Of a stretch of DNA of 64,000 nucleotides, positions 9,141 to 18,303 are shown one piece after another; the first letter of the stretch is position 1, and each line of letters opens with the position of its first letter. A program made the translations under genes and the position numbers. This stretch comes from Amycolatopsis sp. WQ 127309 (GTDB lineage: Bacteria > Actinomycetota > Actinomycetes > Mycobacteriales > Pseudonocardiaceae). The stretch spans positions 6,833,001 to 6,897,000 of the forward strand of contig NZ_CP095481.1 of the NCBI RefSeq assembly GCF_023023025.1, given 5' to 3'. The notes under the pieces are model-generated. The model made no database searches. It was not told the DNA's origin and saw only the letters and a list, made by a program, of their open reading frames with translations.

Positions 9141-9640
9141 TTCCGCAGCGGTCTCACGGTCCGCCAGGAGGAGGTCGGCTACCTGGGCCACGAACACCAT
9201 GGCCGGCGGTAGTTCGCCGCCAGTGGTGTTGTGGTCGGTCAAAGAAGGAACGTCGTCCAGGCGGAACGGCACTGCGGCGGCAGTTTGTCGAACCTGTCGT
9301 TGGTCGCGTGTCGCGCCAAGCCGCGTAACACGCGCTGTTCCCTGGCATCCGTGTTCGCGAGCCGAACGGGTTGCAGTAGCGCGAGAACCTGGCCCAGGTC
9401 GGGCGCCGGAGCGGTCCGATACTGCTTCGCTGTGGGCTTTCTGAGCCGGGTGTCATGTACCTCTGCGTGGGTTGTTGGCGCAGCCTGAAGCCGGGCCAGG
9501 TGAAGTCTGAAAGGCGATACCGCACGCGGTGATCTGAGGTAGTCACCCGTGATACGCGGCCCTCATGCGTACGGTGTTCGACCGTCGCTGAGTCGATCAG
9601 CCACGCCTTCGCCAGGGATGAGACGTGCCGTCGGTCCGCG
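9090..9640 (-). pseudogene. Decayed gene upstream of the caspase-helicase
   Basis: Read from 9640 leftwards, protein-like text appears in several frames in succession. The first begins SSLAKAWLIDSATVEHR. The next contains APDLGQVLALLQPVRLAN. The last contains PAMVFVAQVADLLLADRET. None has a complete frame. The helical, Leu-rich text is loosely similar to small effector-associated domains found beside caspases and trypsins in actinobacterial conflict systems, but that is a weak impression. I read it as one gene broken by several indels, divergent from the caspase-helicase. Confidence 0.3.
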
Positions 9641-9699
9641 CCCGTGGCCACGGATTCACCGGATCGTGTGCGCGTCAACGCGGATGAGAGAATCTCGCG

Positions 9700-12600
9700 A
9701 TGCACTCGGACGAACTGGCAGACGCGACGGCGGAACAGATTGTGCCGCGCTTGCGTGGCCTGTTCGTCGGCGTGGACCGGTACGAATCGCCGCAGATCCC
9801 GAACCTGGCCTCTGCGGTACGGGACGCCGAAGCACTGCACGCGCTGTTCGAGGACAACCTCGGTGGCGACATCGTCGGGCTTCTGGACCAGGACGCCACC
9901 CGCGATCGGCTCGTCACCGAGCTGGACGTGCTGGCCGGGACCTCGAGCCCCGATGACGTCGTCGTGATCACGTTCTCCGGGCACGGAACCGACACCCACG
10001 AGCTGGTCACCTACGATGCCGACCCGGCGGACTTTGCAGGTTCCTGCCTGTCGCTGGATGAGCTGACCGAACGCGTCTCCGCGATCCCGGCCCGCCAGCT
10101 GGTCGTCGTTCTGGACTGCTGCTTCTCTGGCGGTGCCGGTGCCAAGGTGCTGCACGCCCGGTATCAGCCCCGTGGGTCGGTCTCCGGTGGCGCTCTGCTG
10201 TCCACCGCGGCCCGGCTGGAGCAACTCGCGGGACGTGGCCGGCTGATCCTGACCGCGTCGACAGCGGACCAGCCGGCCTACGAGGACCCCGTCCTCGGCC
10301 ACGGTTTGTTGACCTACCACCTGTTACAGGCGCTGCTCGGCCAGGACAGCCTGGTAGAGAACGGCCGCGTCCCGATCCACGCTCTCCTGGCCTACGTCAC
10401 TACGAGGGTCATCGCCGCCGCGTCGGGCACCATGGCGGCGCGTCAGGAACCGACACTTCGCGGCCAGCTGGACGGCGCGCCCACCTGGCCGGTCTTCGTG
10501 CCCGGCCCGCGGTTCCTGGAGTTGTTACCAGAACGGTCGACTGCTCCGGTGACGGCGGCCATTGACAGCTTGAAGGGCCATGGCATCGCCGACGAGGTGC
10601 TCGACCGGTGGGCCGAGACCTTTCCCAGTTTGAACGAGCTCCAGCAGACAGTGATCAACAACGCGGGATTGCTCGCGGGCAAGAACGTCTTGGTGTCCGC
10701 GCCGACTTCGTCGGGCAAGACGATGCTCGGTGAGCTGGCCGCCTTGGGTGCGTCCCGGCGCGGCGGCCGATCGGTGTTCCTGCTCCCGACCCGCGCTCTG
10801 GTGAACGAGCAGTTCGACCGCTTCACGAAGACGTACGGCGACCTCGGCATCCGGGTCGTGCGTGCCACTGGGGAGATCAGCGACCAGTTGCCGCAGTTCA
10901 TTCTCGGCCAGTTCGACATCGCGATCCTGACCTACGAGAAGTTCACCGGTCTCGCGCTCTCGTCGTCACACATCCTCCGGATGCTGTCGGTGATCGTCGT
11001 CGACGAGGTCCAGACGCTCGTCGATGCCGGCCGTGGGCCGCTGCTCGAACTACTGCTCACCGCGATCAAGTCGCGCCGCGACGATGGTATCGCTCCGCAA
11101 CTGGTGTGCTTGTCCGCCGTTCTCGGCGACTTCGGTGGCCTCGACTCGTGGCTCGAGTCTCAGCCGGTCCGTTGGACGAAACGGCCCGTTGCCCTGGTCG
11201 AAGGCATCCTCCGTCCGAACGGCGTCTTCCGGGCCCTCGAAGACGGTGAAGAACGCGTTGAACAGTTCCTACCGCTTCACAACGCCGGGCGTGCTCGGGA
11301 CTTCCTTGTGCCACTGGTGCGGAAGCTGGTCGACGACGGCCAGCAGGTGATCGTCTTCCGCAGTAGCAAAGGTGCCGCGCGCGGAAGCGCTCGGTACCTG
11401 TCGGGAGCTCTCGGATTGCCCGCAGCTCCCGAGGCGATTGAGGCGCTGCCCGCTGGAGACCCGGCCGTGCTCTCGCAGGAGCTGCGCCAGTGTCTGCAAG
11501 GCGGCGTCGCGTTCCACATCGCTGACCTGCAGCGCGACGAAAAGCGAGTCATCGAGGACGTGTTCCGCAGGCCAGACAGCCCGATTCGTGTCATCGCCTC
11601 CACCACCACACTGGCCCAAGGCCTGAACCTGCCGGTCGAGACGGTGGTGATCGCCGAGCTCGACCATCCCCTGGGGCTCCGCCGGTCCGTGCCGTACACG
11701 ACCGCCGAATACAAGAATATCGCCGGCCGGGCCGGGCGGCTCGGTCTCACCGAAGCGGGAATGGCGATCGTCCTCGCTTACGGTGCCGCCGACGAGCACG
11801 ACAAGTGGAACCGCTATGTCACCGGCACCCCGGAAGACATCACCTCGAGCCTCCTGCACGCCAACCTCGACCTCGACACCCTCGTGCTGCGCGTCGTGCT
11901 GGTCGCCTCCAGTCGAACCGGCAGCGGCATCACAATCCAGGACGTCGTCTCGGTCTTGGCCAACAGCTTCGCGTCCCACCAGCGCCGGCTGGCGGGCGTG
12001 GACGAGCCGTTCGACCCCGCGACCGTATTGGGCGTGCTCGACGAGCTCCGCAACCAGACGTTCGTCGCCGAGACGGAGCAGGGCGCGTTGGTCTTGACGC
12101 CGCTCGGGGTGCTGGTCTCCCGGAGCGCTCTGTCCGTGCGCTCAGCCCTCAGCGTCACTCGTGCACTGCGGTCGCTCACCCCCGACCAGGTCAACCGCGC
12201 CACCCTCATCACCATCGCCCAGCTGACAGCCGAGGTCGACCAGGTACTGTTCCCGGTCAATCACCGCGGTCATCGCGCCGAGCTGGGTACATTCGAGTCG
12301 GCACTCCGCCGGCAGGGGGCGGCACCCGCCGCGGTGCAACAGCTCAACGTGATGGCACAGCCGGAGACGAGCCTGCCCGCCCGGCGGGCGAAGAAGGCCG
12401 TGGCCTGTTTGCTCTGGACGCAGGGTGCGCTCGCCGCGCAGCTGGAACCCGCCCTCATGCAGCACATGCCGGGAAAGGACGTGATCGGTCCCGTTCGCGC
12501 CGTCGCAGCACGTGTGCGCGACGTGATCGACACGGTGATCTCGATCAGTCGGGAGATTCATCCCGACGCCGACCCGGTTCTCGTCCGGCTCGGCGAGCTC

Positions 12601-12876
12601 ATGGCGACGCAGCTGGAACTCGGTATCCCCGCGGACGCCGTCCCACTGGCACGCGTGGCAGGCGCCGAGCTGCCCCGCCAGGTGTACCTCGACCTCGCCG
12701 ATAGCGGATTTGTCACGCCCGAAGCGATCCTCGCTGCCGACGATGATGAACTGCTCGAACGTATCGGCGGTCATCCCTTGATGGTTGCGGGCCTGCGGGA
12801 ATGGGCCCGGCGGGCCGAGGTGGTCACGGCCGAGGCACCCAGCCTCGACGACCTCCTGTTGCCACCGGTTGACTGA
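9700..12876 (+). CDS. Caspase-like protease fused to a Ski2-like SF2 helicase
   Basis: A 1058-residue two-part protein. Residues about 15-250 are a caspase/metacaspase-type peptidase: catalytic His95 in FSGHGTD and catalytic Cys141 in LDCCFSGG, after a beta-strand. Residues about 305-760 are a superfamily 2 helicase: Q-motif Gln near 315, Walker A APTSSGKT (334-341), Walker B variant DEVQ (435-438), LSA (471-473), motif V STTTLAQGLNLP (634-645) and motif VI NIAGRAGRLG (673-682). This is the Ski2/Hel308 pattern. Near 985-1035 a helix-hairpin-helix-like segment resembles the C-terminus of Hel308-type helicases. It is convergent with a second caspase-like protein. Proposed role: a nucleic-acid-triggered protease in defence or cell suicide (inference). 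Confidence 0.88.
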   Translation: MHSDELADATAEQIVPRLRGLFVGVDRYESPQIPNLASAVRDAEALHALFEDNLGGDIVGLLDQDATRDRLVTELDVLAGTSSPDDVVVITFSGHGTDTHELVTYDADPADFAGSCLSLDELTERVSAIPARQLVVVLDCCFSGGAGAKVLHARYQPRGSVSGGALLSTAARLEQLAGRGRLILTASTADQPAYEDPVLGHGLLTYHLLQALLGQDSLVENGRVPIHALLAYVTTRVIAAASGTMAARQEPTLRGQLDGAPTWPVFVPGPRFLELLPERSTAPVTAAIDSLKGHGIADEVLDRWAETFPSLNELQQTVINNAGLLAGKNVLVSAPTSSGKTMLGELAALGASRRGGRSVFLLPTRALVNEQFDRFTKTYGDLGIRVVRATGEISDQLPQFILGQFDIAILTYEKFTGLALSSSHILRMLSVIVVDEVQTLVDAGRGPLLELLLTAIKSRRDDGIAPQLVCLSAVLGDFGGLDSWLESQPVRWTKRPVALVEGILRPNGVFRALEDGEERVEQFLPLHNAGRARDFLVPLVRKLVDDGQQVIVFRSSKGAARGSARYLSGALGLPAAPEAIEALPAGDPAVLSQELRQCLQGGVAFHIADLQRDEKRVIEDVFRRPDSPIRVIASTTTLAQGLNLPVETVVIAELDHPLGLRRSVPYTTAEYKNIAGRAGRLGLTEAGMAIVLAYGAADEHDKWNRYVTGTPEDITSSLLHANLDLDTLVLRVVLVASSRTGSGITIQDVVSVLANSFASHQRRLAGVDEPFDPATVLGVLDELRNQTFVAETEQGALVLTPLGVLVSRSALSVRSALSVTRALRSLTPDQVNRATLITIAQLTAEVDQVLFPVNHRGHRAELGTFESALRRQGAAPAAVQQLNVMAQPETSLPARRAKKAVACLLWTQGALAAQLEPALMQHMPGKDVIGPVRAVAARVRDVIDTVISISREIHPDADPVLVRLGELMATQLELGIPADAVPLARVAGAELPRQVYLDLADSGFVTPEAILAADDDELLERIGGHPLMVAGLREWARRAEVVTAEAPSLDDLLLPPVD

Positions 12877-12892
12877 CCAATCGTGCCGGTGG
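12862..12892. terminator. Candidate bidirectional terminator between the two caspase genes
   Basis: The perfect inverted repeat CCACCGG (12862-12868) / CCGGTGG (12886-12892) spans the stop codon of the caspase-helicase and lies just before the stop of the convergent gene; the two stops are only 20 bases apart. There is no U-tract, so it is a hairpin candidate rather than a proven terminator. Confidence 0.4.
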
Positions 12893-12896
12893 TCGT

Positions 12897-15422
12897 TCAC
12901 ATCAGTTCGGCCGCGAGTGCGGCCACTCGATGACCGTCGTAACGGAGCAGCAGATCGCGGAGTCCGTTGGTGCAGTTCGCGTATTTGCTGTTGTGTAGAC
13001 CGAGTCGTTGGAGTGCCTGGGTCCACTCCCAGTTGTTGCCTGTAGTCTCTGCCAGGAGCTGAAGACCGTGCTCGCCATCGAAGCGGCGGTTCAGCCCACG
13101 TTGCGCCGCAGGCCACCTCGTGACGATCTCCGCCAGGACGACGAGGGCTCGTGCATCCTCGATCGTCGGCGGGTGTTGCAGATCTCTGGCGCGGAGCATG
13201 ACTCGCACGTAGTACTGCCACGTGGTGAGAATTCTCTTCGTTTCTCGGATCGACGGATCAGGTTGTGCTGTCAGGCGCTGAACAATACGAGCCCGGACCT
13301 GCTCGTTGTGCTCCAAGAGCCGGAAGTTGGTAGAGATCTCCAACTCGTCGCTGCGTGGTTCCTGCTCGCTCGGCTGAGTTGTGGTCGAGGTCGAAGGGGT
13401 GGCGCCAATCGAGTCTGCTCGGTCGGCGGTGGTTCTGCGCTGAGGTGCCGTGGTGTCGGGCTTGCGCAGGAGGACGCCGAGGATCTCCTCAACCGTTTCG
13501 GGAGAGGCGGGCGGAATAGGTATCGGAAGCTGGACGAGCTTGCGCATGAAGCTCCAGCCGGGGCTCGGGTCATCCCCGTGAAGAGCCTTGTCCTTAAGTG
13601 TCGAGTGAACGTGGTCGAGGTGGTCGGCGACAGTCGAAGTGTCAAGGCAGAGCACGAATTTTGTGACCGGGTAGGTTCGATTGACGAAGATGTTTATCGC
13701 CTCGAAAACCTCGGCTGTTGTACTCGGCGAACATCGGTCCAGGTCGTCGATAAACAAGACGACGGTGTGGCCCGCCTTTTCGACATCGTGCAGGAGGGCG
13801 AAGACGTCGTGCTGCAGTAGGTACAGGAATCCGGATCGAGCATTGTAGTACGGATCGTGGAGTGCGTCGTCGCTTGTGTCGCTGTTATGTGCGAACGCGG
13901 TGCTGACAATGGGTCCGGTGAAAAGGTCCGAGGGGAGGAAAGTGGCGGCCGGTAGCCGAAGTCTGAGAACTGTGTGGACGATCCCGGCGAGAAACACGGC
14001 GGCGACGATGGCCACCGCGAGGTTGGAGCCCACCACTTCGATCCAGCCCACGAGGTGGTACTGGTCGGTCGACCTGGCCAGCTGCGCGACGATCGGTATC
14101 ACCAGGGCTAGCACTGCGACGGTGAGTAGGGGTGAAACAGCACTCTTGCGCAGGGCGCGGCGAAGGCGCATGCGGTCCACGCGTTCGACGTTGCGCTGGA
14201 ACCAGTAGCGCTCGGATGACGGCGAGCCGGGCGGCAACAAGGTGGTGGTCACCGAATCAAGGAGCGTCTTGGCGATGCCGGCCCAAACCTGCTGGTCCGT
14301 CTGGTGGGCCCAAGGTTCGAAACGAGCCGTGATTACCGGTGGTCGCGGAGCGGAGGGGGCGGCTCGGTCGATCATTTCCGGTTCCCACAATCGCGTCTGA
14401 CGCCCGCTGAGGGCTCGGTCTGCCTCGAACACGCTGAGGTGTCGACCGGTCTTGCCTGGTTCGGTGAACCGAGGCAGCTGGGTCAAGCGTTCCTCCATGA
14501 GGGTGATCAGCGATGTCTTACCGGTGCCCCAAGCGCCGTCGAGGGCGATCACCGTAGGTCCGTCGCGATCACTGTCGGAGGTGCCTGCTTCGATGGAGAC
14601 GAGCTCGACCAGGGTGTCGAGCATTGCGCCACGCCGTAGCAAGTCTGTCGTGGGAGGTCGGTCTCCGTATCCACGCGTCTCAACCGACCAAGTCGGTGCA
14701 CGGGCCAGGAGAAATCGGCTTTTCCCGGGGGCGCGAAGTCGCGGTGATTGCCTGAATCGGCGCGAAATCGAGTTGCGGATGTGCGCTTCGAGTTCATCGA
14801 GGTGGATCAATCCGTCCTCGTCGAGGTCGGCTGCGCCCGTCTGGATGCCTTCAACGAGGGCTACGGTGAAAACTCCCGCCGGAAATCCTTCGTCGAGTGA
14901 CTCGTATGCATGTTGTGACTCCTTGGTCGACGAAAGGATAAATATTTCTGGATCTCGGCCTCCGGGTTGGTCTCCAATTTTAATCGAAGGGAAAGTGTTG
15001 GGAGAATCTGGGAAGGTGTGAGCGTAGTCGCAATCGAGAATAATTGCGACCTGGCGGGCTTGGGAATTTTGTGCGGATTCCGCGATGAGGCTTGTGGACA
15101 GTGAGGTGGAATTCAATTCGTCTACATTTGTATCGGTGAGCAGTAGTTGCAAATCGCCGTCGTTGCTTGCCCAGCCATGGCCTGAGAAGTAGAGAGCCAC
15201 GATGTCGTCCTGGCTTGCGTCGTGGAAGAGTCGCTTGATCCTCTTTGTCACTTCGTGACGCGGAAGGTCTGAGGCGACCTGTACTTGGAAGTTTCCCATG
15301 TTAGGGTCGGCGAGCGCCGCGGCGAGCATGGTGACGTCGTTTCGGGGTCCCTTGAGAGGGGAAATCGTTGTGCTGGTGAACTCACCTGCTGAGATCAAGA
15401 GTGCGGTCCGCTTGCCTGCCAT
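12897..15422 (-). CDS. Caspase-like domain fused to a KAP-family P-loop NTPase with membrane segments
   Basis: An 841-residue protein. Residues 1-240 have the caspase fold pattern: His82 in YFSGHGWAS, and the strand ending IILDCDYAH. The catalytic Cys position (DxC) is Asp132 here, so proteolysis may be lost. Residues 199-210 (DLDEDGLIHLDE) match an EF-hand calcium loop. Residues about 290-700 are a KAP NTPase: Walker A GAWGTGKTS (296-304) and Walker B VVLFIDDLD (554-562), with two inserted transmembrane helices near 431-448 and 464-486, as is usual for KAP proteins. A Ser/Thr-rich linker precedes the C-terminal helical part. The start is ATG 15422 because the caspase homology begins there. 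Probably a membrane-bound sensor or effector. Confidence 0.85.
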   Translation of the reverse strand: MAGKRTALLISAGEFTSTTISPLKGPRNDVTMLAAALADPNMGNFQVQVASDLPRHEVTKRIKRLFHDASQDDIVALYFSGHGWASNDGDLQLLLTDTNVDELNSTSLSTSLIAESAQNSQARQVAIILDCDYAHTFPDSPNTFPSIKIGDQPGGRDPEIFILSSTKESQHAYESLDEGFPAGVFTVALVEGIQTGAADLDEDGLIHLDELEAHIRNSISRRFRQSPRLRAPGKSRFLLARAPTWSVETRGYGDRPPTTDLLRRGAMLDTLVELVSIEAGTSDSDRDGPTVIALDGAWGTGKTSLITLMEERLTQLPRFTEPGKTGRHLSVFEADRALSGRQTRLWEPEMIDRAAPSAPRPPVITARFEPWAHQTDQQVWAGIAKTLLDSVTTTLLPPGSPSSERYWFQRNVERVDRMRLRRALRKSAVSPLLTVAVLALVIPIVAQLARSTDQYHLVGWIEVVGSNLAVAIVAAVFLAGIVHTVLRLRLPAATFLPSDLFTGPIVSTAFAHNSDTSDDALHDPYYNARSGFLYLLQHDVFALLHDVEKAGHTVVLFIDDLDRCSPSTTAEVFEAINIFVNRTYPVTKFVLCLDTSTVADHLDHVHSTLKDKALHGDDPSPGWSFMRKLVQLPIPIPPASPETVEEILGVLLRKPDTTAPQRRTTADRADSIGATPSTSTTTQPSEQEPRSDELEISTNFRLLEHNEQVRARIVQRLTAQPDPSIRETKRILTTWQYYVRVMLRARDLQHPPTIEDARALVVLAEIVTRWPAAQRGLNRRFDGEHGLQLLAETTGNNWEWTQALQRLGLHNSKYANCTNGLRDLLLRYDGHRVAALAAELM

Positions 15423-15501
15423 TGATGTGCTCCCTGGTCGGAGTGACACCTGATACATCGCGATTCGAACGCTCCGCTTCACACTGAAGGCCGGGGGTGA
15501 T

Positions 15502-15597
15502 GTGCTTCCTGTTGCCGTCACCGTCACCGCCAGCGACGACGCTGCGCGGGTCTGGGATCTCGCCAACGGCGGGCTGCCTGAGCTGATCGGAAAACAC
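15502..15597 (+). pseudogene. Fragment of a WD40 repeat gene
   Basis: The frame reads VTVTASDDAARVWDLANG, the ending of a canonical WD40 blade (…DD.ARVWDL..G). Neither a full propeller nor a credible start is present. It lies just upstream of, and antiparallel to, the caspase-KAP gene. In actinobacteria WD40 propellers are common C-terminal partners of caspase and trypsin modules, so this is probably the stump of another conflict-type gene. Confidence 0.5.
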
Positions 15598-15792
15598 CTG
15601 TTCACCCCCTTCGCTTCGACTTTTGGCACGGTACAGGCTCGGTCGGGCCGTTCGTCTCTTGGCTCGGCCGTCCACTGTGAGTGGCTGTGACCTTCTGTGG
15701 CGCTGCTCGGAGCGCACCAGCTGCTCGGTTTCTCGGCAGGCCTCCGTCCAGACTTGCCGACCAGTCGTTCCAGCGTACTGACTGTTCTGCTG

Positions 15793-17556
15793 CTAAAGAA
15801 CTTGCAAGTTTGTTACGGCAGCGTTGATTTGACGGAGGGCATCGGTCATCTCTGGCGCAATCTCGCCAACTCGATGGGCAGACGCGAGCGAACGAGATGA
15901 AACGGACCTCTTGCCTTGGGTCTGCAACAAGTCGTTGAGGCGAGCGATAACCTGCTTTGCCGGGCAATGGTATAGGCGAAAACTAAGACTAATCCATTCC
16001 CTATCGAATTCTGTCTTAAATTGTGCCGTCACATCCACGGCATGTCGAGAGCTGCTCTTTTCTTCCTGAATTCGGTCGCCTAGAAGTCGGCTGAAGACGT
16101 CGTTCTCCATTGCGAGCGTGGCAGTTGACAGTGCGTCCGTCGCCTCTGCTTCGGTGAGCCCGGAAAGGCGTGCAATCACTGAAGGTGTCAATAGGTAACT
16201 TTCCAATTCTTTTCGTCGCCAGATGTGTGCAGATATGCCGACGTCGTCGAAGTCTTGCTCGATACCTGTGATCGCTACATTACTTCGATAGTCTCGGTCC
16301 AGTAGAATATGTACCTTGATTGCTTCCGGTAGCAGCTCGTCGCACAGCCATGTGAAGGGTGCTACGTGGTTGAATCTCGAGAAGCCCTCGAGCTTGATCA
16401 CGGTTATGCCCTTTTCCAGCTCGATATTGGCTAGTCGAAGGGTTTTTGAGAATCGACGAATGACTGCCATGTCCTGTCCTTCGACGAAAAGGACTACTCG
16501 TGATCGCAGGGCGCGCGCGAGTCTCAGGTTGAAGGCTGTTCCCAGTGTGGAGGAAAGCTGTTCGAGGGTTGCCTCGTCGCGAGCTCGTCGAGCATTCTTT
16601 CTTCCCTTTTCGACAAGCGTGACCAAGCGAGGTTCTGCTTCGGCGGCGATCTCCGATGAGTGTGTTGCGACAATTATCTGCCGGGACGTTGCTTCCAGCA
16701 GGTGGACGAGCCTTCGTTGAAGATCCGGGTGGAGGTAGACCTCGGGTTCGTCCAGGATTATTGTATCGAAGTTGCGGACGCGGTAGATGTGGTAAAGCAG
16801 TTGAAGCCAGACTTGGATCCCGTCGCCGGCCCAGACAAGCTCTTTTTCGGCACGGCTTCCCGGCTCGGTGTAGTAGACGTCGAGGACTACGCCTTCCGAA
16901 CCTGATCCGAGATGCTGACCAAAATTCATAAACTGAATTCCGTCAATCCATGGTTCAGCGAACTCCAAGAATGAATCAAGTTTTCTGGAGTTTTTGAGCA
17001 ACCGCAACTGATTGCGAAAGTGACGGCTACTCAGGCGACCAGAGATGTTTCGCTCGACATAGCCGTCTTGTAGTTGACTTTCCGTGTGGTCAATCGGGTT
17101 TAGAATTGGGATTACGCCCAATTCCGGGAATGCTTCTCGGGCCTGCTTGACATCCCTGACCGGCAGTCCAGGCTTCCTCTCCATGTAGAAGAAGGGTTCG
17201 CTAGCTTCATCGTCTTCCTCTGGCCACACTGCGACCAGTCTGGCGCCGTTTTTCCAGCTCAGCTCAAGTCGTGCTTCATGGCCGCGGAACTCATATCTCA
17301 CGCTTTCGCGCAAAGCCGGGAATTCCGTTAGAGGAATCGGCCATATCGGATATTTCCGATCACCATCTACTTTGGCGTCGTCAGGCTTCCGTCGTCGGGC
17401 AAGGCGGATCAGTACATCGGCGACACGGAGAGCAGTGAGTACTGTGGATTTTCCGGCATTGTTCGGGCCGATGAGGTAGGCCCCGTTGCCGAAGGTCAGC
17501 CGAAAATCTTGGAAGGCGCGAAAATTACGGAGTCTCAGGTCTTTCAGAATTTCCAC
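15793..17556 (-). CDS. OLD-family ATPase with TOPRIM nuclease domain
   Basis: A 587-residue protein. The N-terminal ABC/SMC-type ATPase has Walker A GPNNAGKST (30-38), a signature-like GDGIQVWLQLL (245-255), Walker B TIILDEPEVYLHPD (265-278) and switch His in VATHS (His299). The C-terminal TOPRIM domain has Glu359 in VVLFVEGQD and the Asp-x-Asp of LLDRDYR (420-422). This is the OLD (overcoming lysogenisation defect) arrangement, known as a nuclease alone or as GajA with a GajB helicase in Gabija. No UvrD-type partner is adjacent. GC content is clearly below that of the backbone, which points to transfer. It is co-directional with the caspase-KAP gene, about 370 bases away. Confidence 0.88.
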   Translation of the reverse strand: MEILKDLRLRNFRAFQDFRLTFGNGAYLIGPNNAGKSTVLTALRVADVLIRLARRRKPDDAKVDGDRKYPIWPIPLTEFPALRESVRYEFRGHEARLELSWKNGARLVAVWPEEDDEASEPFFYMERKPGLPVRDVKQAREAFPELGVIPILNPIDHTESQLQDGYVERNISGRLSSRHFRNQLRLLKNSRKLDSFLEFAEPWIDGIQFMNFGQHLGSGSEGVVLDVYYTEPGSRAEKELVWAGDGIQVWLQLLYHIYRVRNFDTIILDEPEVYLHPDLQRRLVHLLEATSRQIIVATHSSEIAAEAEPRLVTLVEKGRKNARRARDEATLEQLSSTLGTAFNLRLARALRSRVVLFVEGQDMAVIRRFSKTLRLANIELEKGITVIKLEGFSRFNHVAPFTWLCDELLPEAIKVHILLDRDYRSNVAITGIEQDFDDVGISAHIWRRKELESYLLTPSVIARLSGLTEAEATDALSTATLAMENDVFSRLLGDRIQEEKSSSRHAVDVTAQFKTEFDREWISLSFRLYHCPAKQVIARLNDLLQTQGKRSVSSRSLASAHRVGEIAPEMTDALRQINAAVTNLQVL

Positions 17557-17928
17557 GTCGTCAAACCTGCAGATCCATTAGTCGAGTTGTTCATCGTGCG
17601 TGCTCCGTAATTCTGCTCTGTCCATTATTGAACGTGGATGGTACACCCACGGTAATCCACGGTGGGTTCTATTGGTACTGAGTTTGCCAACGTATTATCG
17701 ATGATGTTGGTGTTCTGCCAACGAGGGATCGTTGTGGTTGGCGCGCCAAGTGGATCATGTCGAGGTTTCCTACCTGGAAGGACGTGCGGTGCGTTAGGCG
17801 GCGGCAAGTGTGAAAGGGAGCCGATGAGGTTGTTGATATTCACTCGACTGGGTGTACATCGATCAAGTGTTTGTTGTCGGCTGTCCGCACTCGAAGATCG
17901 TTCGACCATGTTGAACCTGTCCAGTGCA
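17557..17928. other. AT-rich intergenic region upstream of the OLD gene
   Basis: No credible gene. It probably carries the OLD promoter on the minus strand. A short inverted repeat (ACCCAC/GTGGGT around 17643-17666) is visible. Confidence 0.35.
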
Positions 17929-18205
17929 ACTCTAAGCTGCCGAAGGGGCGTTCAGCGGGCCCTGCCTGACGAGCGATGGAACGACGTATTCAGTAGTCTG
18001 CGGTCCAATCGGGATCAAGCATTGCTGTCCCTGGGGGTCAGCTGCGCGGCGCGGGCCTCCGAGCTGCTCGGGTTGAATAGAGTCGACCTGGACTGTGGGA
18101 TCGGCTCGTGCGGGTGATCCGCAAGGGCATCGTCGCTTAACAGAGGTTGCCAGCCAGTCCGGAGTCGTTCATCTGACTTCGCCTTTACCTGGCCGACCAC
18201 CAGGC
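17929..18205 (+). pseudogene. Decayed tyrosine recombinase fragment
   Basis: From about 17965 the frame reads LPDERWNDVFSSLRSNRD, then ARASELLGLNRVDLDCG. This is the first half of the catalytic domain of actinobacterial tyrosine recombinases, including the catalytic Arg of ARASELL. After a +1 shift the text continues VIRKGIVA, stop, QRLPASPESFI, stop, LRLYLADH, still matching the family. At least one indel and two stops therefore destroy it. The C-terminal half is missing, and an IS110-type element begins about 80 bases later. Confidence 0.65.
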
Positions 18206-18303
18206 AAGGACGGCCTGGGCATCGACCAGCACCGAGTCCCCGCGGCGTCCGGCGGAGCGGGCGCACGCCATCATTACCAGTGCGGGGTGTCCCTATGTGG
18301 TTG

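Noticed and set aside
15793..17556. Gabija defence system
   Set aside because: The OLD-like GajA part is present but no UvrD-type GajB helicase lies beside it; the nearby helicase is Ski2-like.
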